A stretch of DNA of 13,293 bases from Lentisphaerota bacterium (GTDB lineage: Bacteria; Verrucomicrobiota; Kiritimatiellia; RFP12; UBA1067): contig JALHET010000030.1 in the NCBI GenBank assembly GCA_022839525.1, forward strand, positions 1 to 13,293. Reading direction: 5' to 3'. The stretch's first letter is position 1; every line of letters starts with the position of its first letter. The notes beneath the pieces were generated by a model. That model saw only the letters and a program-made list of their open reading frames with translations. It did no database searches and was not told the origin of the DNA. Shown in pieces: positions 7,402 through 13,293 of the stretch. A program made the translations under genes and the position numbers.

Positions 7402-8832
7402 ATGTTGCGTCGGATATTGGGAACGGCCTGTTTGCTGGCGTCTCTGACCGCAAACGCGGACGGGGAGCGGTTCATGGCTCTGCGCTGGGGCGGGACAATG
7501 GCCGGCCAACCGGAGGCGTTCGGGCAGTTGAGCGCCGCGCTGAGCCGTTATCCGTCTTGTTTCGACTCGATTCTCTACGATAGACAATTGGACGTCCCGT
7601 CTGCGGATGCGCTACGGAAGATGGGTCTCGCCGTCGACAAAACGGACACGGGGCTTCCGCCGCCTGCCGCTTTTTTTGATGACCACGCCCCGCGAGGCAT
7701 GATCGGCAGCGCCTTGCTCTCCGCGCTGGGCTCGCCGCAAACCGGCGCCGTGCTCGACAACCGCCGCCACTGCCTGTCGGGTAAATCCGCTCACGGGCTG
7801 TGCGTGGAATCGATGCTCTATCTGGCGTTCGGCGCGGAGCGGCTGACCTATGACCTGATGAGTTACGCCCATGAGCCGGCCGCGTGGTATGCCAACACCT
7901 ATATGAGCGAGCTGACACTCTGGCGCCCCTTCTATCAGGCGTATGTCCGCTACAACCAAGGCACGAAACCGGGAGGCCTCTTGCCGTTCTGCGGAAAAAG
8001 CGGCAAGCCGGAGCTGTCCGGAACGTTACGGGCGGCCAACGCCCTCGCGCCCTCGGGGTTTCCGGTGTGCCCGGGTTCGCCCTGGCCGGTCTGCTACCTC
8101 CTGAACGCGGAATCCGTAGACAGCATGTCCGCCGTGGACATCCAGCGCGTGCTTTCCGGCGGCGTGCTTCTGGACGGCGGGGCTGCGGCCCGCCTGCAGG
8201 CGCGCGGGTTCGGCGCCTCGATGATGATGTCCGCGCAAACACGGCTCCCGGATGTCCGCGAAGTCTTCACCGACGACGAACTGAACCTCAATCAGGTGAA
8301 TTACGTCTGGCAACCGGACGCAACCGGAGCCGACACCTACGCCTTCACACCCTCCAATGAAACCGCGCGCGTCATCGGGCGTTATCAAACGCCGGACGGC
8401 CGTTTCGCCGAAGCGTGTTCCGTGCTCACGGAAACGGCTACGGGCGGACGTATGGCGGCATTCGGGTTCATGGGGTTCTCCGCTGAAATGAGTGCGGCGC
8501 GTCAACGACAGGTGCTGCTGGCCGCGGACTGGGTCGCGCAGAACCGCCTGCCGGTTTTCGTGGAAACCGCGTCTCAGGTCATGGTGATCCCCCGGGTGAC
8601 CTTGGCGGGCGATCTGCGGAGCGTGACGGTGTTGAACGCATCCCTCGACGTGCAGCAGCCGGTCACGCTACGTCTGCGGGGCTGTCTGAAAGACATCGGG
8701 AGCATGGACTGGGTGACCCCAAAAGATAAACCCATCACCCTCCCGGTGCGCTGGGAACAGAAAGACGTGCTGGTCGTCCTTCCCGCGATCGGCCCTTGGC
8801 AGATCGGCTGGCTGCGCGCTGAAGGTCAGTAA
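7402..8832 (+). CDS. Putative secreted glycoside-hydrolase-like protein
   Basis: A 476-residue protein. Residues 1-20 (MLRR, hydrophobic core, ending TANADG) look like a signal peptide, so it is probably exported. Residues about 100-190, including LCVESMLYLAFGAERLTYDLM, resemble the closing part of a TIM-barrel glycosidase. Residues about 225-275 (YLLNAESVDSMSAVDIQRVL, then GGVLLDGGAAARL) resemble the amidotransferase-like or beta-galactosidase-trimerisation-like region of large putative glycosidases in Lentisphaerota and Verrucomicrobiota. Residues 395-472 look like a C-terminal beta domain ending in a PAIGPWQIGWL block. The part between the signal peptide and residue 100 is too short for a complete catalytic barrel, so it may be a reduced or non-catalytic member. 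A good ribosome binding site (CGGAG, 7391-7395) precedes the ATG. It follows the kinase by 16 bp. Family placement is from memory of such sequences and is tentative. Confidence 0.6.
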   Translation: MLRRILGTACLLASLTANADGERFMALRWGGTMAGQPEAFGQLSAALSRYPSCFDSILYDRQLDVPSADALRKMGLAVDKTDTGLPPPAAFFDDHAPRGMIGSALLSALGSPQTGAVLDNRRHCLSGKSAHGLCVESMLYLAFGAERLTYDLMSYAHEPAAWYANTYMSELTLWRPFYQAYVRYNQGTKPGGLLPFCGKSGKPELSGTLRAANALAPSGFPVCPGSPWPVCYLLNAESVDSMSAVDIQRVLSGGVLLDGGAAARLQARGFGASMMMSAQTRLPDVREVFTDDELNLNQVNYVWQPDATGADTYAFTPSNETARVIGRYQTPDGRFAEACSVLTETATGGRMAAFGFMGFSAEMSAARQRQVLLAADWVAQNRLPVFVETASQVMVIPRVTLAGDLRSVTVLNASLDVQQPVTLRLRGCLKDIGSMDWVTPKDKPITLPVRWEQKDVLVVLPAIGPWQIGWLRAEGQ

Positions 8833-8867
8833 TTTTCGTTATCACTCGAGGCAATCAATAACGAAAA
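8833..8867. repeat. Perfect 10-bp inverted repeat in a convergent intergenic gap
   Basis: TTTTCGTTAT (8833-8842) is matched by ATAACGAAAA (8858-8867) across a 15-nt spacer, starting at the base after the preceding stop codon. The gap separates the end of the sugar operon from the end of parC on the other strand. The stem could stall or protect transcripts from either side, but the T-runs are inside the stem rather than after it, so it is not a standard intrinsic terminator. The remainder of the gap up to 8949 has only a small ACGG-CTA-CCGT hairpin (8885-8895). Confidence 0.6.
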
Positions 8868-8949
8868 GCGGCGGACGGGAGCAACGGCTACCGTACGCCA
8901 CGCACGGAAACTTAAGCGGAACCCGCAGAGGAGATTTTCTTGCCCGCCC

Positions 8950-11091
8950 TTACGTCAGCACGCCTTTCGGGGTGGCTTCGCCGTCGTTCCACCAGCCGGG
9001 CTTTTTGGTCGCGATCTTAGAGATGTCCTTGGAGGTCATCTGGATGCCCTTGGCGGAAACGCCCTTGACCCGCACCTCGCTCGGCGAAAACACCTGCTGG
9101 TGGATGCGCTGAGCCTTGGCGGGCTTGTATTTGACGTAGACTGCCTCGGGCACGCCTTCCTCGAAAAGGAGCACGTTGCTGCCCTCCGGAGCAAGGCGGT
9201 ATTCCTTGTTCTGGATCGCGCCGCCAAAAGCAAACCGTTTGATGTAGGTGAAGCCGTAGTGCGGTTCGGTGTAGACCGCAGTGAACTCCTTGTCGCGGTC
9301 GAAAATCTGGCAGTAGCTCCCGCCCTGCTTGTCCACGAAAAACTTGTCTGGCGGCGGAATCATTTTGTAGCGGCCGTCGTTCCAGACCACGATGATCTTG
9401 TCGAGCGAGGAGCATTTGAAGAGTTCCTCGCCGCCGCGGATGTCGGTGCCGATGTAGCCGTTCTCGCGGTCGATCTTGAGCGTGAGTTCGGTGGCGGTGA
9501 GCGCCCGCACCTCGATCTGCGCGAATGCAGAAGGCGCGACCTTCGTCAGGCGCGGGTATGTGTCCTTGTATTTTTTGATCAGCGCCTTGAGATACCGGAT
9601 CGCGTAGCCGCGCAACCCTTTGATGTTTTCGGCGACCTCCGCCTCCTCTTGGAGAATGGCCGCGATCTCTTGCCGGTTTTTGTCGATGTCGTAGCGCGAG
9701 ATGCGGCGGATCTTGATCTGGAGCAGACCCTCCACATCGTCGAGCGTGACGTCGCGGCGCAGCTTCTTGCGGAAAGGCTTGAACCCTTCCAGCACGGCCT
9801 GCTGCACGGCCTCGTACGTGGTCTGCTCCTCGATGCGCTTGTAGATGCGCTCCTCGATGAAGATCTGCTCAAGCGTTTTGGTGTGGAAGAGGTTGTCAAG
9901 TTCGCCCCTGCGAAGCTCCAGTTCGCGGTTCAGGAATTCGAGAAGCTGCTCCGTGCAGGTCTGGAGGATTTCAGAAACCGTCATCTCGCGCGGCCGGTTA
10001 CGGAAGAGCACAACCGGGCGGCTGGCGATGGACGATTCGCAGGCGGTGAAGGCGTAGAGCGCCTTGATGGCCTGATCCTGCGTGGCGCCGGCGTTAAGGA
10101 GCAGTTCGATCTCCACTTTCTCGGCGGTGAAATCGAAGATCTGCTTGACCGGAACCTTCTTTTTCTTGACCGCCTCCTCGATGTTGGCGATCAGCGACTC
10201 GGTGGTCTGCCTCCACGGCAGGGCCGTGATGACCAGCTTGTTGTTCTGGCGTGACTCGATGGTCGCGCGGATCTTGATGTGCCCCACGCCGTCGGCGTAT
10301 TCGGAAACGTCCATCAGCCCGCCAGTCTGGAAATCCGGAAGCACCCGGAAAGGCTTCTTCTGGATGATGGCGACCTGCGCCTCGAGCAGTTCGATGAAGT
10401 TGTGCGGCTGAATCGCGGTGGTGAGCCCCACAGCGATACCTTCCGCCCCGAGCATCAACAGGAGCGGCAGCTTGCAGGGCAGGAGCACGGGCTCCTTGTT
10501 GCGCCCGTCGTAGCTGGGGATGAACGCGGTGAGCTTGGGGTTGAACAGCTCGTTGCGGGCGAGTTCGGTGAGGCGGCACTCGATGTACCGCGTGGCGGCC
10601 GCCGGATCGCCGGTGAACAGGTTGCCGTAGTTTCCCTGACCTTCGATCAGGTAGCGCTTGTTGGCAAGGTTGATGATCGCGTCGCCGATCGAGACGTCAC
10701 CGTGCGGGTGGTACTGCATGGTGTGGCCGACCACGTTGGCGACCTTGATGAAGCGGCCGTCATCCTTTTCCCAGAGCGAGTGCATGATGCGGCGCTGGAC
10801 AGGCTTGAGCCCGTCCTCCACCGTGGGAATAGCGCGGTTGCAGATGGTGTAAGAGGCGAACTGCAGGAAGTTCTCGTCCATCAGTTCACGCAACGGGCCG
10901 GTGCCGCCGTGCGCGGCCGCAGATGGCGAAGGGCCGCCATCCCGCTCCGATTCATCCGCGTCGGACTCCTCTTCAGCGGACGCGGTCGGCATGGCATCGA
11001 AGAGATCCATGTCGTCAAACAGGCTGGGCGGCTGGATAGCGTCTGTATCCGCCTTTTTTTTGCGTTTCGGTTTTCTGGGAGACTTGCTCAC
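8950..11091 (-). CDS. parC: DNA topoisomerase IV subunit A (ParC/GyrA family)
   Basis: A 713-residue type IIA topoisomerase breakage-reunion subunit, which cuts and passes duplex DNA together with ParE. Residues 1-64 are a low-complexity tail, basic (KSPRKPKRKKK) then acidic and Ser-rich. The winged-helix core starts near 65: LKPVQRRIMHSLWE, HTMQYHPHGD, then the catalytic Tyr169 in AAATRYIECRLTEL. A helical coiled-coil region spans about 420-530. The C-terminal part (about 535-713) is short for a beta-pinwheel, and no GyrA box (QRRGGKG type) is visible, which favours topoisomerase IV over gyrase. In the quinolone-determining loop the usual Ser is Val133 (HPHGDVSIGD). The start is GTG at 11091, overlapping the parE stop as GTGA, so translation is probably coupled. 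Alternative label: second GyrA-like protein of the Chlamydia/Bacteroidota type. Confidence 0.9.
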   Translation of the reverse strand: MSKSPRKPKRKKKADTDAIQPPSLFDDMDLFDAMPTASAEEESDADESERDGGPSPSAAAHGGTGPLRELMDENFLQFASYTICNRAIPTVEDGLKPVQRRIMHSLWEKDDGRFIKVANVVGHTMQYHPHGDVSIGDAIINLANKRYLIEGQGNYGNLFTGDPAAATRYIECRLTELARNELFNPKLTAFIPSYDGRNKEPVLLPCKLPLLLMLGAEGIAVGLTTAIQPHNFIELLEAQVAIIQKKPFRVLPDFQTGGLMDVSEYADGVGHIKIRATIESRQNNKLVITALPWRQTTESLIANIEEAVKKKKVPVKQIFDFTAEKVEIELLLNAGATQDQAIKALYAFTACESSIASRPVVLFRNRPREMTVSEILQTCTEQLLEFLNRELELRRGELDNLFHTKTLEQIFIEERIYKRIEEQTTYEAVQQAVLEGFKPFRKKLRRDVTLDDVEGLLQIKIRRISRYDIDKNRQEIAAILQEEAEVAENIKGLRGYAIRYLKALIKKYKDTYPRLTKVAPSAFAQIEVRALTATELTLKIDRENGYIGTDIRGGEELFKCSSLDKIIVVWNDGRYKMIPPPDKFFVDKQGGSYCQIFDRDKEFTAVYTEPHYGFTYIKRFAFGGAIQNKEYRLAPEGSNVLLFEEGVPEAVYVKYKPAKAQRIHQQVFSPSEVRVKGVSAKGIQMTSKDISKIATKKPGWWNDGEATPKGVLT

Positions 11092-12914
11092 GACAGCGAT
11101 TCCTCGGTGATCACCAGGTTGTCCATGATGTATTGGCGCCGCTCCTGGGTGTTGCGCCCCATATAAAAATCGACTGTGTCTTTGAGGTCGCGGTCGCGCG
11201 AGCTGTCGACCGGTGTGAGTCGCATGCTCTTGCCGATGAACGCCTTGAATTCGCCCGGAGAGATTTCGCCCAGACCTTTGAAACGGGTGATCTCAGGGTT
11301 TTTTCCGCATTTCTCAATGGCCTTGACGCGATCCTCTTCGTTGTAGCAGTAGAAGGTCTCTTTTTTGTTGCGCACACGGAAGAGCGGCGTCTCCAGGATG
11401 TAGAGGTGGCCTTCCCGGATGACGCGGTCGAAGTAACGCAGGAAAAATGTGATCATCAGGTTACGGATGTGGAGGCCGTCCACATCCGCATCGGTGGCGA
11501 GAATGACCTTCTGGTAACGCAGGCGGTCGACGGTCTCTTCGATGCCGAGGCTCTGCATGAGGTTGTAGATCTCGACGTTCTTATAGAGCGCGTCGCGCTT
11601 GAGGTCGCAGACATTGAGAGGCTTGCCCTTGATGGTGAAGATGGCCTGAGAGTTGACGTCGCGGCAGCTCACGATGGAACCTGCGGCGGACTGGCCCTCG
11701 GTGATGAAGATCATGGTGTCGAGGCCGGTACCCTTATGCTTGTTGAGGTGGTGTTTGCAGTCCTTGAGCTGCGGCACCCGCACTGATACGGCGCGCGAGC
11801 GCTCGCGGGCGAGTTTTTTGACGGCGTTCAGTTCGGCACGGAGCTTGCTGGTCTCCTCGATCTTGCCGATCAGTTTGGCGGCCTCGGCGGGTTCCCGGTG
11901 GAACATTTCCTCAATGACGCGCTTGACTTCCGCGACAAGGTCGGCGCGGATCTCCTGGTTCCCCAGCTTGTTCTTGGTCTGGGACTCGAAAATCGGATCC
12001 TTGAGGCGGATGGCGATGGCGCCAATGATCCCCTCGCGCACGTCGTCGCCGTCGAACCGCTTTTTGCTGAACTCGTTGACCGCCTTGAGCAGGCCCTCTT
12101 TAAAGGCCGACAGGTGCGTGCCGCCATCATTGGTGAATTGGCCGTTGACGAACGAATAGTACTCTTCACTGAATCGGTTGGTGTGCGTGAAGGCCAACTC
12201 CAACATCTTCGAGCGGTAATGGAAGGGCTGATACAGCTTCTCAAACTGCACGTCGTCGTGAATCAGATCCAGCAGACCGTTCTCGGAGACGATTTTGGCT
12301 CCGTTAAACTCCAGGATCAGTCCGGCGTTGAGATAGGCGTACATGCGCAGGCGGCGCAGCACATGCTCCTCGCGAAACTGAAACTTTTTGAAGATGTCGG
12401 CATCGGGGATAAAGCGTACATAGGTGCCGTTACGTTGTGGCGAGGCACACTTGCCGCGCTTGTGCGAGATCAGGACACCCCGCTTGAAGAAGGCTTCGGA
12501 GAACTCCCCGTCGCGGAACGAGCGGACCTCGAAATCGGTGGAAAGCGCGTTGACCGCCTTAGTGCCAACGCCGTTCATGCCGACGGAAAACTGGAAGGCG
12601 TCGTCGTTGAACTTGCCGCCGGTGTTGATCTGGGAAACGCAATCGACCACTTTGCCGAGCGGGATGCCGCGGCCGTAATCGCGAACGGTAACCTCGCCCG
12701 TGTTGTAGTTGATGGCGATGTCCACACGCTTGCCGTAGCCCATAATGAACTCGTCCACGGCGTTATCGAGAACCTCTTTGAGAAGAATGTAAATGCCATC
12801 TTCGTATTGGCTGCCATCGCTGGTGCGCCCGATATACATGCCGGTGCGCTTTCGGATGTGTTCAATAGCCGAGAGGGTCTGAATATGCTTATCTTCGTAC
12901 GTGTTGGCTGACAT
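11088..12914 (-). CDS. parE: DNA topoisomerase IV subunit B (ParE/GyrB family)
   Basis: A 608-residue ATPase subunit. The GHKL ATPase domain comes first: EVLDNAVDE (Glu47 catalytic, Asn51 metal ligand), RDYGRGIP (78-85), GMNGVGTKAV (112-121). A transducer domain contains SQTKNKLGN (311-319), including the ATP-contacting lysine. The TOPRIM domain has ITEGQSAAGS (404-413, Glu406) and ATDADVDG (473-480), followed by RFKGLGEISP (544-553). At 608 residues it lacks the extra insert of proteobacterial GyrB and fits ParE. The segment SRDVNSQAIFTIKGKPLN is close to Bacteroidota ParE. The TOPRIM motif has Gln408 where EGDSAGG has Asp. The ATG at 12914 is preceded by a pyrimidine-rich leader without a Shine-Dalgarno sequence; a TTTAAT at 12934-12929 might be a -10 giving a very short leader. 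parC follows with a 4-base overlap. Confidence 0.93.
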   Translation of the reverse strand: MSANTYEDKHIQTLSAIEHIRKRTGMYIGRTSDGSQYEDGIYILLKEVLDNAVDEFIMGYGKRVDIAINYNTGEVTVRDYGRGIPLGKVVDCVSQINTGGKFNDDAFQFSVGMNGVGTKAVNALSTDFEVRSFRDGEFSEAFFKRGVLISHKRGKCASPQRNGTYVRFIPDADIFKKFQFREEHVLRRLRMYAYLNAGLILEFNGAKIVSENGLLDLIHDDVQFEKLYQPFHYRSKMLELAFTHTNRFSEEYYSFVNGQFTNDGGTHLSAFKEGLLKAVNEFSKKRFDGDDVREGIIGAIAIRLKDPIFESQTKNKLGNQEIRADLVAEVKRVIEEMFHREPAEAAKLIGKIEETSKLRAELNAVKKLARERSRAVSVRVPQLKDCKHHLNKHKGTGLDTMIFITEGQSAAGSIVSCRDVNSQAIFTIKGKPLNVCDLKRDALYKNVEIYNLMQSLGIEETVDRLRYQKVILATDADVDGLHIRNLMITFFLRYFDRVIREGHLYILETPLFRVRNKKETFYCYNEEDRVKAIEKCGKNPEITRFKGLGEISPGEFKAFIGKSMRLTPVDSSRDRDLKDTVDFYMGRNTQERRQYIMDNLVITEESLS

Positions 12915-12959
12915 GGAGAAGAGAGGGAATTAAAGGTGAGAAGAAAACAGTGCTTTTAA

Positions 12960-12977
12960 CGGCGGGGGAAAACGCCG
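12960..12977 (-). terminator. Weak hairpin between cyclophilin and parE
   Basis: On the minus strand CGGCG (12977-12973) can pair with CGCCG (12964-12960) around an 8-nt loop, followed by TTAAAAG rather than a T-run. It lies 67 bp after the cyclophilin stop and 45 bp before the parE start. It could attenuate read-through from the cyclophilin gene, but the evidence is slight. Confidence 0.22.
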
Positions 12978-13043
12978 GTGCGGATTCAAGATGCCGTTTG
13001 TTTCCCTGAGCCGGCGCGGCGCGTCCGAACGCTGTTTTGCGGC

Positions 13044-13293
13044 TTAGGGCACACGGGCACCGGTTTTGAGCCGGACCGTATTGATGACCACAGGTTCAAC
13101 CGGCACATTCTGGTGAGGACCCGAAAAGCCGGTCCGGACTTTGGCGATCTTGTCCACAACGTCCATACCCCCGACAACCTTGCCGAAGACGCAATAGCCC
13201 CAGCCCGCATCAGTCTTGGACTTGAAATCGAGGTTGGCCGTATTGTCAACCAGATTGATGAAAAACTGGCTGGTCGCGCTGTCGACAACCCTT
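13044..13293 (-). CDS. Cyclophilin-type peptidyl-prolyl cis-trans isomerase, C-terminal part
   Basis: The minus strand has an 82-codon frame that enters from the right edge (one base left over at 13293) and ends in TAA at 13046-13044. It reads [17 protein letters not shown], then a [20 protein letters not shown] block, then [17 protein letters not shown]. These match the second half of bacterial cyclophilins (E. coli PpiA has [31 protein letters not shown] and PYQNVPSKPVVI). The enzyme isomerises X-Pro bonds to help protein folding. The active-site phenylalanine and glutamine of SQFFIN are present. The N-terminal half, including the catalytic arginine and any signal peptide, lies outside the window, so cytoplasmic or periplasmic location is unknown. 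It runs in the same direction as parE with a 129-bp gap. Confidence 0.9.
   Translation of the reverse strand, partial: RVVDSATSQFFINLVDNTANLDFKSKTDAGWGYCVFGKVVGGMDVVDKIAKVRTGFSGPHQNVPVEPVVINTVRLKTGARVP

Noticed and set aside
9100..10254. A 384-codon open frame on the plus strand opposite parC.
   Set aside because: It is the mirror of a strongly recognised gene in GC-rich DNA. Its protein is repetitive (runs of acidic and Leu/Val residues) and resembles no known family.
11898..12911. A 337-codon open frame on the plus strand opposite parE.
   Set aside because: It is antisense to a clear parE, with low-complexity composition and no start signal of its own.
12986..13288. A 100-codon minus-strand frame at the right edge.
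   Set aside because: It is an out-of-frame shadow of the cyclophilin; the neighbouring frame gives the conserved SQFFIN and VFGKVV blocks.
1..13293. CRISPR array, insertion sequence, integron, tRNA or rRNA.
   Set aside because: No spaced direct repeats, transposase-like protein, terminal repeats with target duplication, or tRNA-like cloverleaf with a T-loop was seen on either strand.

Overview
The window (about 13.3 kb, GC-rich) looks like chromosomal DNA from a Gram-negative bacterium of the PVC group, most likely Kiritimatiellota, Lentisphaerota or Verrucomicrobiota. This is inferred from three things: a DUF2723-type membrane protein fused to TPR repeats, a galactokinase-family protein with the GNHTDYN variant signature, and a Bacteroidota/Chlamydia-like ParE–ParC pair. 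An LpxL-family acyltransferase implies lipid A and an outer membrane. No phage, IS, CRISPR or integron was seen.

Layout, left to right. (1) Positions 1-143, minus: part of aspartyl-tRNA synthetase, cut at the window edge and also missing its N-terminal anticodon-binding domain. (2) 127-4369, plus: a two-gene envelope unit, a 1111-residue DUF2723/TPR membrane protein followed 10 bp later by an LpxL/HtrB-family acyltransferase. (3) 4370-4854: a long intergenic region. On its minus strand it carries a complete-looking small-RNA gene: TTGACA/TACTAT promoter with an upstream A-tract, about 160 nt of RNA, and a 14-bp intrinsic terminator with a T-run. The predicted RNA displays C-rich, anti-Shine-Dalgarno-like sequence in three hairpin loops and one linker. 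Nearer the next gene lie a canonical G-quadruplex motif and a promoter. (4) 4855-8832, plus: a sugar-metabolism operon of phosphomannomutase/phosphoglucomutase, galactokinase-family kinase and a secreted glycoside-hydrolase-like protein. (5) 8833-8949: a convergent gap with a perfect 10-bp inverted repeat. (6) 8950-12914, minus: parE and parC, overlapping as GTGA, upstream of which (13044-13293) lies the C-terminal part of a cyclophilin peptidyl-prolyl isomerase running off the right edge.

The protein genes are mostly recognisable families. The least explained element is the C-rich multi-hairpin RNA at 4371-4530. It is convergent with the acyltransferase gene and ends almost exactly at that gene's stop codon. 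All structure calls were made by eye; no folding or database search was run.
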